Notes: generated by a model from the letters alone, not told the origin. 64,000 bases of DNA from Emergencia timonensis (GCF_900086585.1 NZ_FLKM01000009.1:248001-312000), one strand, 5' to 3'; shown: positions 15,473 through 24,582, counted from the first letter of the stretch. Numbers and translations: made by a program.

Positions 15473-16291
15473 TTATCCTCTTTTCTCAAATATATCTCGA
15501 TATACACCAGGGGTTACGCCGATGAACAAACGGAAAAACCGGTTGAAGTGACTTTGATCGGAGAAACCTGTCTGTATTGCGGTATCAATAGGGCTTACGC
15601 CTTGTTCCAGCAGTTCCTTTGCCCGGTTGATTCGAATGGTTTCTAGGTATCGGTAAGGGGTGATGCCTTTGGTGCGGGTAAAAGCACGCAGTAACGTGGA
15701 CTTGCTCAGTGCCGCCGCTTTACAGATGTCGTCCAGGGTCATGTGGGCCGCATAGTTTTCTTCGATAAATCGACAGGCGCTTTCAATTTCGTCCAGGCAT
15801 TCCGTCTCTTCTTCGGAAAAAGGCTGACTGTACTTCTCTATCAAAAGCGAAATCAGACAGAGCAAAAGTTCTTCTTTTTCAAATTCCTCTGATCCTTCCA
15901 TAATCATTTCGTTGATGTGATAGATGTGACAGTGAAGCTCTGTGTCAGACACCAGCGGCTGCGTAAAAGAGGGCAGATATGCCGTGCCCGTAATCTCTTC
16001 GACCAGCTTTTCCATGACTAACGGACTGATATTCAGGCCATAATAGTTCATAGTGAGATCGCTGATGGGAAGACAGGCGTGGTTCTGTCCTGGATTAAAC
16101 AGGGTGATATCCCCTGGCTCCAGCTCATATTCCTTGTTTCCACAAGACATTTTTCTCTTTCCTTCCCTGATAAATCCGACGACATAGTGATCGTGGAAGT
16201 GATTGGGGAAAGGATGCAGAATTTTTTCAAAGCGATATGCTTCAATTTGCAGTTCTTCATCAAAACAAAAAGTGCGCACTTCTTTTTTCAT
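15473..16291 (-). CDS. AraC-family transcriptional regulator (cupin plus HTH)
   Basis: 272 residues. The N-terminal cupin sensor domain (about 1-150) includes FPNHFHDHYVVGFI and PGDITLFNPGQNHAC. Two AraC helix-turn-helix units follow at about 175-270 (MTLDDICKAAALSKSTLLRAF; ISPIDTAIQTGFSDQSHFNRFF). It should bind DNA when a small ligand occupies the cupin. ATG 16291 follows GGAGG; the frame extends upstream without a ribosome site. Co-transcribed with DUF2000 and divergent from the phospholipase-like gene. Confidence 0.9.
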   Translation of the reverse strand: MKKEVRTFCFDEELQIEAYRFEKILHPFPNHFHDHYVVGFIREGKRKMSCGNKEYELEPGDITLFNPGQNHACLPISDLTMNYYGLNISPLVMEKLVEEITGTAYLPSFTQPLVSDTELHCHIYHINEMIMEGSEEFEKEELLLCLISLLIEKYSQPFSEEETECLDEIESACRFIEENYAAHMTLDDICKAAALSKSTLLRAFTRTKGITPYRYLETIRINRAKELLEQGVSPIDTAIQTGFSDQSHFNRFFRLFIGVTPGVYRDIFEKRG

Positions 16292-16447
16292 CAATGTACC
16301 TCCGTTATGGAATTGTTCCAATTCACAAGGTGAACTGGAGAGAACTCCTCTGCAGCCACCCTCCAAGAGAACGAGCCGTGCGGTCAAGTTCGATTGGCAA
16401 AAGGCCGACTGCTTGATTGTATTGTACCACTACTCAATCCTTTTGGC

Positions 16448-16476
16448 TTGTACGATATCTTCAATTTTGGTATGAT
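16448..16476 (+). promoter_or_regulatory. Promoter of the phospholipase C-like gene
   Basis: TTGTAC (16448-16453), 17-bp spacer, TATGAT (16471-16476), extended by TGG before the -10. Confidence 0.6.
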
Positions 16477-16513
16477 AGATGTAGTAAATTTTAGAAATTA
16501 GGGAGATGATACT

Positions 16514-17302
16514 ATGCCTTCAACTTACGCTCACCGCTATTTTGGTGAAGAGGTGAGGTCGCAGCTCACAGGCAGGGCTGCAGAAATAATAGATTACAAG
16601 CGGGAACTATTCGATATCGGTCTGCACGGACCGGATATTTTATTTTACCACAAGCCGCTCTTATATAATCAGGTAAATCAACTGGGCCGCGACATGCACA
16701 GGGAAAAAGGCAGTCGCTTTTTTACAGATGTTAAGCCTCTGATAGAGACAAATGACGATCCCGATGGCGCGTTATCATATATCCTGGGATTTATCTGTCA
16801 TTTCGCCTTGGACAGCGTATGCCATCCTTACGTGGATGATGCCATAAGGCAAACCGGCGTACCTCATATGGAAATCGAGGCGGAGTTTGACAAGATGCTG
16901 ATTCGCCGGGACGGCTTTGACCCTTGGGCCTTGGACAGCGCCAGCCACCTTCACAGCAGTGCGCAGTCGTCAAAGGTCATAGCGCCGCTCTTGGGTGTAT
17001 CGGAAAGAGACGCCGATATCGCAGTGAAGGATATGAAAAAATATGCCGTCTTTTTTACGACGACAAATCCTGTAACCCGCGGCGTCGTGTTTTTCTTTCT
17101 CAAGATCAGTGGATTGTCAAAGAACATCCGCGGTTTGTTCCTCAATAAGACAGATCATCCTAAATGCAAAAAGTGCAGCCTGGTTTTAGGGCAAAAGCTA
17201 GAGGAGGCAGTTCCGATTGCAGTGGCTCTAATCGCTAACTATTTGGATTTTTATGAGAATGGCGTCAAGCTGTCTGACCGGTTTGAGCTGACATATGACT
17301 GA
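16514..17302 (+). CDS. Zinc-dependent phospholipase C family protein
   Basis: 262 residues. It opens MPSTYAHRYFGEEV and contains LHGPDILFYH, LGFICHFALDSVCHPYV and PHMEIEAEFD, the His/Asp-rich helices typical of the zinc-dependent phospholipase C / nuclease P1 fold group. No signal peptide, unlike secreted phospholipases, so it is probably intracellular and its true substrate is uncertain. Start ATG after GGGAGATG. The WYL regulator begins 11 bases downstream, so they likely share a transcript. Confidence 0.8.
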   Translation: MPSTYAHRYFGEEVRSQLTGRAAEIIDYKRELFDIGLHGPDILFYHKPLLYNQVNQLGRDMHREKGSRFFTDVKPLIETNDDPDGALSYILGFICHFALDSVCHPYVDDAIRQTGVPHMEIEAEFDKMLIRRDGFDPWALDSASHLHSSAQSSKVIAPLLGVSERDADIAVKDMKKYAVFFTTTNPVTRGVVFFFLKISGLSKNIRGLFLNKTDHPKCKKCSLVLGQKLEEAVPIAVALIANYLDFYENGVKLSDRFELTYD

Positions 17303-17313
17303 GGGGATAACAA

Positions 17314-18225
17314 ATGAAAAGTAATCGAATGTTTGGCATCCTGGCGGTCCTCTTAGAAAAGGAAAAGGTGACGGCGAAGGAATTAGCCGCCTATTTTGAA
17401 GTTTCTACCCGCACGATACATCGCGATCTGCTGGATTTGGCCAGCGCAGGTTTCCCTGTAGCTTCCAGTCAGGGTGTTGGCGGCGGGATTTCACTTCTTC
17501 CGGAATTCAGGTATAATAAAACAGCCCTGAATCATGATGATCGGAGCTTAATTTTAGCAGCAATACAGAGTTTTGCCAGTCTGGACGACAGCGCAAAGGT
17601 TAAGACGCTTTTGGCTAAGCTGCGTTTGAGCCAGGACGATCAGATGCTGCTGGAGAATGACATCATTATCGATTTTACCTCCTGGAATCATAACAGCACG
17701 ATTATAGAGAAAATCAAAACAATTCGGCTGGCCATCGCAGGCCGCTTTTTGTTAGAAATGGAATATTACAGCGGCAGCGGATACCGTCACAGAACGGCGG
17801 AACCCTATAAACTGATTTTTAAAGAAGAGAATTGGTATTTACTGGCTTATTGCAGATACAAAGATGCCTTCCGTTTATTCAAGCTGAATCGAATGACAGA
17901 TCTCAAGGTGACAAGAGAACATTTCGTGGAACGGGAAGATTATGAAATCCCGGCTTTGCGAAGTGATTTTGCCAATGAAGACGGTTGCCTCGTCAAAGTC
18001 AGAATGGACAAATCTCTGGAATTTCTGGCAGTTGATTTCTTCGATTCAGAAAACATCACGAGGGATGGAGATGATCTGCTCGTTACCTTTCAAACGGAAC
18101 GAACAGAATGGGTCATCAGCACTTTTGCCAGCTTTGGCGATAAGGCGGAGATTCTGTCCCCAGACTCTTTGCGGCAGGAGATGAAGCTGTTCTTGTCACA
18201 GGCAAAAAAACGCTACGAAATATGA
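17314..18225 (+). CDS. WYL-domain transcriptional regulator (YafY-like)
   Basis: 303 residues. The N-terminal DeoR/HTH_11 winged helix (1-60) reads KVTAKELAAYFEVSTRTIHRDL. A WYL domain follows at about 135-205 (EPYKLIFKEENWYLLAYCR, FRLFKLNRM), then a WCX C-terminal extension. WYL domains bind nucleic acids or nucleotide ligands and often regulate stress or defence genes. GAGGGGA upstream. Downstream after 66 bases is a toroid protein, which may be its target. Confidence 0.9.
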   Translation: MKSNRMFGILAVLLEKEKVTAKELAAYFEVSTRTIHRDLLDLASAGFPVASSQGVGGGISLLPEFRYNKTALNHDDRSLILAAIQSFASLDDSAKVKTLLAKLRLSQDDQMLLENDIIIDFTSWNHNSTIIEKIKTIRLAIAGRFLLEMEYYSGSGYRHRTAEPYKLIFKEENWYLLAYCRYKDAFRLFKLNRMTDLKVTREHFVEREDYEIPALRSDFANEDGCLVKVRMDKSLEFLAVDFFDSENITRDGDDLLVTFQTERTEWVISTFASFGDKAEILSPDSLRQEMKLFLSQAKKRYEI

Positions 18226-18291
18226 CAAGCTGTTGTCTTATTTATGGCTTATACTGGAGATACATATCTGGTTTTATGAAGGAGGGGAAGT

Positions 18292-19134
18292 ATGAGCGTA
18301 GAACAACAATACCTTGCAGACGTGGACGCGATTTTGGCTCATCGACACGACAATGGAGCGGATCTTTGGGCAACGGAAGATAAGCGGCTGCTGAAAGGAT
18401 CGCCTTTTTCCACTTTTGACAGTGTTCTCTATTTGCTGGAGTTAGGAATGGAGCCTGACGAACCGATTCTCAAAGAGGCGGCGAATCTAATTTTCAGCAC
18501 TTGGCAGGAGGACGGACGGTTCCGGATTTACCCTAAGGGCGGCATCTATCCCTGCCAGACGGCCATTGCGGCCAACGTGCTGTGTCATATGGGATATGTG
18601 AATGATGAGAGAATCCAGAAGACGTTGCGCTATTTTTTGGATACGCCCTATCACGATGGCGGCTGGCGATGTAATAAGTTTTCCTTTGGACGTGGGGAAG
18701 AGACCGAACACTCCAATCCGCAGCCCACGCTGAATGCCTTGGACGCTTTTCGTTTCAGTCAACACTTGAACAGAGAGCCGGCGCTTGATCGAGCGGTAGA
18801 ATTTCTTCTGCAGCACTGGGTGACCCGCAAACCCATCGGCCCTTGCCACTACGGCATCGGCACCTTGTTTATGCAGGTGGAGTACCCTTTCCGCAACTAC
18901 AATCTGTTTGAATATGTCTACGTCTTATCTTTTTATGAGTACGCCAAGAAAGACAGCCGCTTTTTAGAAGCTTTTGAAACGTTGACTTCTAAGACCGTCG
19001 ATGGACAGATCGTAGTGGAACGGGTGGTTCCCAAGCTGGCGAAGCTCTCTTTTTGCCGGAAGGGCCAGCCCAGCGCCTTGGCGACAAAACGCTACGGCGA
19101 GATATTGGAGAACTTGGGGAAGAAGGATATCTGA
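18292..19134 (+). CDS. Prenyltransferase / terpene-cyclase-like alpha/alpha-toroid protein
   Basis: 280 residues with repeating helical pairs and the SQDGRF-like segments EDGRFRIYPKGG and HDGGWRCNKFSFGRG, typical of the prenyltransferase/squalene-oxidase repeat fold. The DXDD or QW catalytic signatures of true cyclases are not evident, so activity is uncertain. No membrane segment. AAGGAGGGG precedes ATG 18292. A distant relative with similar length lies at 26881; both are near one-component regulators. Confidence 0.7.
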   Translation: MSVEQQYLADVDAILAHRHDNGADLWATEDKRLLKGSPFSTFDSVLYLLELGMEPDEPILKEAANLIFSTWQEDGRFRIYPKGGIYPCQTAIAANVLCHMGYVNDERIQKTLRYFLDTPYHDGGWRCNKFSFGRGEETEHSNPQPTLNALDAFRFSQHLNREPALDRAVEFLLQHWVTRKPIGPCHYGIGTLFMQVEYPFRNYNLFEYVYVLSFYEYAKKDSRFLEAFETLTSKTVDGQIVVERVVPKLAKLSFCRKGQPSALATKRYGEILENLGKKDI

Positions 19135-19155
19135 AAAAGAATCGTTACTGCATCA

Positions 19156-19203
19156 AAAAATGCCCGAAAAGCATTTGAATTAACATGCTTCGGGCATTTT
19201 TTT
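19156..19203. terminator. Bidirectional terminator
   Basis: AATGCCCGAAAAGCAT / ATGCTTCGGGCATT stem with one bulge. A-run before and T-run after, between convergent genes. Confidence 0.9.
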
Positions 19204-19227
19204 ATTTATGATGAGAGCATTGAGCGC

Positions 19228-21141
19228 CTAGGCAACCTTGATAAGATGATTCGGGTCGGAAGTTTCGCTGGAATCCTCTGCTGCGACGATTTCTGCTTTC
19301 GGTACGCGCAGCGCGCGGATTGCGTTCAGAATTGCGATTACCGCTACGCCCACATCGGCAAAGACTGCCGCCCACATGGAGGCGATTCCCAGCGCGCCGA
19401 GGATCAGGACCAAAGCTTTGACGCCGAGGGCAAATACGATATTCTGATGGACGATGCGTAAAGTCTTGCGGGAAATGCGCATTGCCGTTGCAATCTTTGA
19501 CGGTTCATCGGTCATGATGACCACGTCGGCTGCTTCGATGGCGGCGTCGGAACCAAGTCCGCCCATGGCGATGCCGATATCAGCGCGGGCTAAAACAGGC
19601 GCGTCGTTGATACCATCGCCCACAAAGGTCAGCTTGCCTTTGTCGCTGGTTTCGCCGAGCAGCTGTTCCATATGATCCACTTTGCCTGCAGGGAGCAGTT
19701 CAGTATAAGCCGCATCCAGTTTCAGTTTTGCTGCCACCTTTTTGCCCACTGCGTCTGCGTCCCCTGTCAGCATGACAGTCTTCTTGACGCCAGAGGCCTT
19801 CAAATCTTTGATTGCTGCCGCAGCGTCGGCTTTCACTTCGTCTTCTATCAAAATGGCGCCGGCGTATCTGCCGTCCTCTGCAACGTAGACGAGGGTGCCG
19901 GATTCTTCTAATAGCTTAAATGCGATGTTTTGTTCTCTCATCAGCTTTGCATTGCCAGCCAGGATCACTTTGCCGTCCAATTCCGCCTGCACACCAAAGC
20001 CGGCGATTTCTTTTACATTTTTGATGCGTCTGCCGTCAATGGCCTTGCCATAGAAGTCTCGAATAGATCTGGAAATAGGATGGGTGGAATCCTTTTCTGC
20101 ATAAGCCGCCAGTTCAATCAATTTCTCTTTTGTAATATCCTGAGGATAAAGACCACTGACTGCAAAGGATCCCTTTGTCAATGTGCCAGTCTTGTCAAAG
20201 ACGACAGTTTCTGTCTTTGCCAAGGCTTCCAGATAGTTGCTGCCTTTAATCAATACGCCGCATTTGGACGCGCCGCCGATGCCGCCAAAGAAGCTGAGGG
20301 GCACGGAAATGACCAGGGCACAAGGACAGGAAATGACCAGGAACGTCAAGGCTCGTTCAATCCAGATGGCAAAGCTCTGACCGCTGATCAGCGGAGGCAG
20401 CACAGCCAGAATCACTGCGGCGATAACGACTAGGGGCGTGTAGTATCTTGCAAAGCGAGTGATGAAAGCTTCTGACTTGGACTTTTTGCTGCTGGCGTTT
20501 TCCACCAGGTCGAGGATCTTGGCTACTGTAGATTCACCGTAGATTTTGGAAACTCTCACCTGCAGCGTGCCGGACTGATTGATGCAGCCGCTGATGACGT
20601 CTTCTCCAGCGGCGACTTCGCGAGGCAGAGATTCGCCGGTCAGGGCGGATGTGTCTAAAGAAGAAGTTCCCTCGATGATGGTGCCGTCGAGAGGAATCCG
20701 TTCACCGGCTCTGACTACGATGGTTTCGCCAATCTGCACTTCTTCAGGGTCCACTTGTTCTATGCCGCCGCTGCGGATTACGTTGGCGGAATCCGGCCTG
20801 ATATCCATCAGGCTGCTGATGGAACGGCGGGACTTATTGACCGCATAGCTCTGGAACCATTCGCCGACCTGATAGAACAGCATGACGGCGACGCCTTCCG
20901 AGTATTCGTTTAAGCAGAGCGCACCGACGGTGGCGACTGTCATTAGAAAGTTTTCGTCAAAGACCTGGCCGTGAAGAATGTTGGTCACTGCTTTCCACAC
21001 GATGTCCCAGCCGATGAGGGCATAACATAGAAGGAATGCTGCCATTTCCACAGCCGGACTGAGGGGCAGCGCGGCTGCCAGCAGGAAAAGCACGGCAGCA
21101 GATACGATGCGGGCAAGTTGTTTTTTCTGTTTCTTCGTCAT
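19228..21141 (-). CDS. Zn/Cd/Pb-exporting P1B-type ATPase
   Basis: 637 residues. It has the TGES actuator motif, the transmembrane CPC motif (SCPCALVIS), phosphorylation motif DKTGTLT, and GDGIND. The last membrane helices carry DVG, the DxG signature of the Zn/Cd/Pb (P1B-2) group. There is no N-terminal metal-binding domain; it begins with basic residues and a membrane helix. That domain is supplied by the separate HMA protein 14 bases upstream. Exports toxic divalent metals from the cytoplasm. AGGAGG upstream. Confidence 0.93.
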   Translation of the reverse strand: MTKKQKKQLARIVSAAVLFLLAAALPLSPAVEMAAFLLCYALIGWDIVWKAVTNILHGQVFDENFLMTVATVGALCLNEYSEGVAVMLFYQVGEWFQSYAVNKSRRSISSLMDIRPDSANVIRSGGIEQVDPEEVQIGETIVVRAGERIPLDGTIIEGTSSLDTSALTGESLPREVAAGEDVISGCINQSGTLQVRVSKIYGESTVAKILDLVENASSKKSKSEAFITRFARYYTPLVVIAAVILAVLPPLISGQSFAIWIERALTFLVISCPCALVISVPLSFFGGIGGASKCGVLIKGSNYLEALAKTETVVFDKTGTLTKGSFAVSGLYPQDITKEKLIELAAYAEKDSTHPISRSIRDFYGKAIDGRRIKNVKEIAGFGVQAELDGKVILAGNAKLMREQNIAFKLLEESGTLVYVAEDGRYAGAILIEDEVKADAAAAIKDLKASGVKKTVMLTGDADAVGKKVAAKLKLDAAYTELLPAGKVDHMEQLLGETSDKGKLTFVGDGINDAPVLARADIGIAMGGLGSDAAIEAADVVIMTDEPSKIATAMRISRKTLRIVHQNIVFALGVKALVLILGALGIASMWAAVFADVGVAVIAILNAIRALRVPKAEIVAAEDSSETSDPNHLIKVA

Positions 21142-21155
21142 AATATTTCCTCCTT

Positions 21156-21374
21156 TTAGAGTTTGACTGTAACATCTGGTTCGATTTTTTTGACGATTTT
21201 GACTGCTTCCGTCAGCACCTGGTCAAAATATTCATCGTCAGCTTCCAGTATCATCTTCTGACTCATGAAGTTTATACTGGCATCATCGACACCGTCTAAC
21301 TTTTTAACTGCATTTTCAATTTTTGCTGCGCAGTGTGCGCAGTCCAGATCGATTAATTTGATCGTCTTTTTCAT
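21156..21374 (-). CDS. HMA-domain metallochaperone
   Basis: 72 residues forming one heavy-metal-associated ferredoxin-like domain. The metal site is DCAHCAAK (CxxC) near residue 12. It is the first gene of the minus-strand pair and probably delivers Zn/Cd to the ATPase or stands in for its missing N-terminal domain. AAGGGAGA upstream of ATG 21374. An inverted repeat at 21416 lies in its promoter region. Confidence 0.9.
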   Translation of the reverse strand: MKKTIKLIDLDCAHCAAKIENAVKKLDGVDDASINFMSQKMILEADDEYFDQVLTEAVKIVKKIEPDVTVKL

Positions 21375-21415
21375 GATATATATCTCCCTTCGAAATAGAA
21401 AATTTGCATTAAATT

Positions 21416-21437
21416 CGATTAAATAATTGCTTAATCG
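21416..21437 (-). promoter_or_regulatory. Inverted repeat upstream of the metal-export genes
   Basis: CGATTAA (21416-21422) and TTAATCG (21431-21437), separated by eight bases, 42 bases before the HMA start. It may bind a metal-responsive repressor encoded elsewhere. Confidence 0.4.
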
Positions 21438-21497
21438 TTTGTATGATGCTACTATAAATCATATGGGCGAAAAGGTCAATGGGATTTTCCGATTTGT

Positions 21498-21530
21498 GTC
21501 CGAATGGAGCGGGAACCGGTCTAAATGGAG
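21498..21530 (+). promoter_or_regulatory. Direct repeat with 21-bp phase upstream of AraC gene
   Basis: GTCCGAATGGAG (21498-21509) and GTCTAAATGGAG (21519-21530) match at 10 of 12 positions with start-to-start distance 21. Two half-sites two helical turns apart is the classical AraC-family arrangement, and they lie 69 bases before an AraC-type start. Confidence 0.55.
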
Positions 21531-21598
21531 TGTATATTGATTGGAGGCCTTGTCAGATGGGTAGAATAAACGTAGGAATGGAATAGGAGGAGGTTTAT

Positions 21599-22570
21599 AT
21601 GAATGCTATGACAGCTCCGAAATATCGTGTAATTTCAGGGGGAAAGGCTGCAGCGCCGGAGGTTTTGGCCGATTATAAACGAAGATATCGCTTTGGCACA
21701 GGCGCGGAGTCTGGCATTATGGAAGTCTTTTCCGTTCTGCCTGGAGTAGAACTGATTTACGACGATTTCTCCATGAAGGAACAGCCCCATGCCGTGGAGG
21801 TGGAAGGTCATCTTCTAAAAATCAATTATTGTCACCAGGGACGGCAGGAGTGCCGATGGGTCTGTAACGATTATCTCTATTTGGGGCCAGGGGACCTCTG
21901 CATTACCCGAATGGAAAATGACGAACCGCCGCTGACCTTCCCAACGGAGCGATATCGAGGCATTGCTGTCGTATTGGATTTAGACGTGCTGCAGGAAGAG
22001 CCGCTGCCTATTTTGGGCAATCATATGACAGGGCTGGCCGATAAATTTTGTCCGGGTCATCATTTTTTCACTATGAGAGCAAATGCGCATATCAGCCATA
22101 TTTTCAGTGAACTCTACGACATTCCCGAAGAGGTGAGGGCGGAATATTTTCAGATTAAAGTCTTGGAGCTGCTGATGTTCCTGTGGCTGGTGAATCCAGA
22201 TGCAGAGCGTCGGATTGACAAGATCACCAGGGGACAGATCGAGGTGATAAAGGCAGTGAAGGACAGAATTTGTGAGGATCTGACCCGGGAAGTCACCATC
22301 GAAGCGCTCTCCAGAGAGTTCTGTATCAGTCCTACTGCTCTGAAAAACAACTTCAAGATCGTCTATAATACTTCGGTGAAGAAATATCTGCGCAAAGTCC
22401 GCATGGAGCGGGGTGCGCAGCTTTTACGCATTGGGAATACGCCGGTGGCTGAAATTGCCGCCCAGGTTGGATATGCAAACCAAAGTAAATTTGCCTCTGC
22501 TTTTAAAGAACAGTTCGGACTTTCGCCGGTAGAGTATCGAAAAAAATGCGCTCATGAAGGGACGGAATAA
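21599..22570 (+). CDS. AraC-family transcriptional regulator
   Basis: 323 residues. The N-terminal ligand domain resembles the ferric-uptake-type AraC regulators (GHLLKINYCHQGRQECRW, LGPGDLCITRM). The C-terminal double HTH is at about 215-315 (ITREVTIEALSREFCISPTALKNNF; PVAEIAAQVGYANQSKFASAF). ATG 21599 follows AGGAGGAGG. It is divergent from the zinc exporter pair, so it may regulate it or itself. A direct repeat lies in the shared intergenic region. Confidence 0.9.
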   Translation: MNAMTAPKYRVISGGKAAAPEVLADYKRRYRFGTGAESGIMEVFSVLPGVELIYDDFSMKEQPHAVEVEGHLLKINYCHQGRQECRWVCNDYLYLGPGDLCITRMENDEPPLTFPTERYRGIAVVLDLDVLQEEPLPILGNHMTGLADKFCPGHHFFTMRANAHISHIFSELYDIPEEVRAEYFQIKVLELLMFLWLVNPDAERRIDKITRGQIEVIKAVKDRICEDLTREVTIEALSREFCISPTALKNNFKIVYNTSVKKYLRKVRMERGAQLLRIGNTPVAEIAAQVGYANQSKFASAFKEQFGLSPVEYRKKCAHEGTE

Positions 22571-22575
22571 AACTT

Positions 22576-22871
22576 GTGTTACGATGTAGTTGTACTTTTT
22601 GGGGCAGTTGAAGCAATCTTGCGTAACTGCCTGAACGAAAAATGAGAAAAACAGGGGGGTATCTGATGATTCTGGTTATTTTTTAGCGCAAAATAACGCC
22701 TTCGGAAACTGAAAAACTAGTTTGAAAGTAACCAGAGGATTTAGATTCTGTTATTTTTAGTCAATCTGAAAATACTTGATCGTGTATGACTGCTTTTAAT
22801 CGTCTAATTTTACGGCAGAGTTACGCGAGAAGTCCCAAAAACGGTCAAAAAGTACAACTCTATTGTAAAAC
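22576..22871. mobile_element. MITE-like element: long imperfect terminal inverted repeats
   Basis: The 14-bp perfect core AGTTGTACTTTTTG (22588-22601) is inverted at 22846-22859. Inner block GCGTAACT (22621-22628) mirrors AGTTACGC (22819-22826) at exactly the same offset, and the outer 12 bases also match partly (GTGTTAC against GTAAAAC). The interior has no gene but repeats GATTCTG and TTATTTTT. The nearly 300-bp size and absence of ORFs suit a non-autonomous transposon. No clear target duplication was seen. It lies between convergent genes, so a structured 3' end is the alternative. Confidence 0.5.
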
Positions 22872-22926
22872 TTCGAGGGCATATACCCCTATACCGTATA
22901 TTTGCCGAGGCTGTTGTTCTTCGTTT

Positions 22927-23619
22927 CTATATGATGCAGCTTTGTACAAAGGCGGCAATCAAATTTTGCTGGGTTTTGTCTTGCGGCATGTGCTCAGGGT
23001 GCCACTGTACGGCAATGCCGAAGCCGTAATCGGCAATTTCCAGTGCTTCTACAAAACCATCCTCGCTCCTTGCGACTGCACGCAAGCCTGCTCCAACGCG
23101 GTCCACTGCCTGATGGTGAAGACTGTTGACAGAGGCAACGTCGCGGTCCAAGACAGCGGCTAACTGCGAGTGAGAATCCAATTTGACAAGGTGACTTCCG
23201 TAATTCTTGCGCAAAATATCAAAATGTTTCTCCTGCTGCATCTTGCGAATATCCTGTGTCAGTGTTCCGCCAAAGCAGACGTTGACCATCTGCATGCCTC
23301 GGCAAATTCCTAAAATCGGTTTGCCTGTATTAAAAAACGCCTTTAATATCATCGGTTCAGCCAGATCCCGCACCGGATCTGGTTTTCCGCATTTTTGAGT
23401 CCTTTGCCTGCCATATAAGGCAGGATCGATGTCTGCACCGCCTGCAAGCAATAAGCCGTCTGAGTCCAGAGCTTCTTTGACCGCAGATTCCGGATCTGTC
23501 AAATCAATCCATCTTGCCGCAGCGTCAGCACGCTGCAGACTCCGCACATACTTTCTTTTTAAATATTTCTGATAGGGACTGTTTCCCGTCTCCGGTATGG
23601 CAATTACGACTGGCTTCAT
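22927..23619 (-). CDS. Gamma-glutamyl-GABA hydrolase-type class I glutamine amidotransferase
   Basis: 230 residues of the peptidase C26 family (PuuD-like). The nucleophile Cys lies in GICRGMQMVN, the oxyanion region is LLAGGADIDP, and the catalytic His/Glu are in WHPEHM. Family members hydrolyse gamma-glutamyl bonds, for instance gamma-glutamyl-GABA in putrescine breakdown. No other polyamine gene is nearby, so the substrate is open. AAGGAG precedes ATG 23619. Monocistronic. Confidence 0.88.
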   Translation of the reverse strand: MKPVVIAIPETGNSPYQKYLKRKYVRSLQRADAAARWIDLTDPESAVKEALDSDGLLLAGGADIDPALYGRQRTQKCGKPDPVRDLAEPMILKAFFNTGKPILGICRGMQMVNVCFGGTLTQDIRKMQQEKHFDILRKNYGSHLVKLDSHSQLAAVLDRDVASVNSLHHQAVDRVGAGLRAVARSEDGFVEALEIADYGFGIAVQWHPEHMPQDKTQQNLIAAFVQSCII

Positions 23620-23923
23620 ATGATACTCCTTATTTTATATTTTCATCATTCTATCACTTTTTTTAGCAAATGCAAATCTTTAAAAATGAAAATACCTCAA
23701 AATCATGTCTCGTTACAATGACGTTAACTCTATCGCTCAAGACCCTTACTGCATACCCTCATCCCCCTATATATTCCAAATCCATCCGCAATATATGAGC
23801 TGATAGATATTTTCAAAACTCCAGCACAAGGAAAGTGAATTTTTCAAGGAATACTTCCTTGATTTATTCGAATTGAAGATTCATTGTAGAAAGGTGTATG
23901 ATTTTGTCGAAAGAGGTGAGATG
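23620..23923. other. Intergenic region with a perfect palindrome
   Basis: No gene is seen. At 23844-23862 the palindrome TCAAGGAA-TAC-TTCCTTGA lies 62 bases before the Mor-like gene and may be an operator. The rest is AT-rich without recognisable features. Confidence 0.4.
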
Positions 23924-24208
23924 ATGAACAATATGAAGCTAAACACAAATATGGAAAATCTAAGGGATATCTACAAAGAGATTGCTGAGAAAACAGATAT
24001 TGACACTGCCCACAAGATTTATTGCGCCTTTGCCGGTGTTCAAGTCTGTTTTCCAAAAAAGTTCTACACTTTGGAATATGTGAAATCACAAATCCGAACC
24101 CAATATGCTGCAGGAACCAGCATTAAAGAGTTGACGAGGCGGTACAACTATTCTGAACGGTGGATCAGGAAAATTCTGAGTGAAGGCAGATTGGAGGATG
24201 CAAAATGA
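23924..24208 (+). CDS. Mor-type small DNA-binding protein
   Basis: About 94 residues. After a helical N-terminus, GVQVCFPKKFYTLEYVKSQI is followed by a helix-turn-helix (GTSIKELTRRYNYSERWIRKIL) typical of Mor transcription activator-like proteins. ATG 23924 is chosen over 23921 for its distance from AGAGGTG. Its stop overlaps the next ATG (ATGA), so it is coupled to the lipoprotein gene. Mor proteins usually come from phages or mobile elements; here it is isolated. Confidence 0.7.
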   Translation: MNNMKLNTNMENLRDIYKEIAEKTDIDTAHKIYCAFAGVQVCFPKKFYTLEYVKSQIRTQYAAGTSIKELTRRYNYSERWIRKILSEGRLEDAK

Positions 24209-24570
24209 AAAAAGACGTAGCTTTGATCCTAGTCGTTATGTTGGTCGTATTTTCCATATGTGCTTGTTCAGTTCCAGCAAAGGGGACTGCTGAAGAAAAG
24301 CTGGACGTGCAGGAAAGACCGGAGGGAAATTACATAAAAACTGCCAAAAAATTTACAAAAGATCTTGGATGCCAGGCGTTGATCCTCGTTAGGAAAGCTT
24401 TAGGGGTACGGGTTTTTCAATCGGACAATGCCGTTGAAAACGATGAGAGCTATTTAGCAGATCTGGCCGACTCCATTTCTGATAAAGGACGTGCATTTGC
24501 CTGCGACACGGGCTTACTTTCTCTGTATCGCAGCTTTTGTTTATACAGTCCGTTTTCCCTGCTTCTGTAG
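24205..24570 (+). CDS. Putative lipoprotein, unknown function
   Basis: 121 residues. A type II signal peptide is visible: MKKD, hydrophobic stretch, lipobox ICAC with Cys near residue 21. The mature part is Lys/Glu-rich with no family I recognise, and it ends in a hydrophobic SPFSLLL that could be a frameshifted or truncated end. ATG overlaps the Mor-like stop (ATGA). Probably membrane-attached on the outside. It could be a decayed larger protein. Confidence 0.5.
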   Translation: MKKDVALILVVMLVVFSICACSVPAKGTAEEKLDVQERPEGNYIKTAKKFTKDLGCQALILVRKALGVRVFQSDNAVENDESYLADLADSISDKGRAFACDTGLLSLYRSFCLYSPFSLLL

Positions 24571-24582
24571 GGCGGAACAATT

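Noticed and set aside
19930..20433. 167-residue plus-strand ORF opposite the P-type ATPase
   Set aside because: Shadow of the ATPase coding strand, which has all catalytic motifs.
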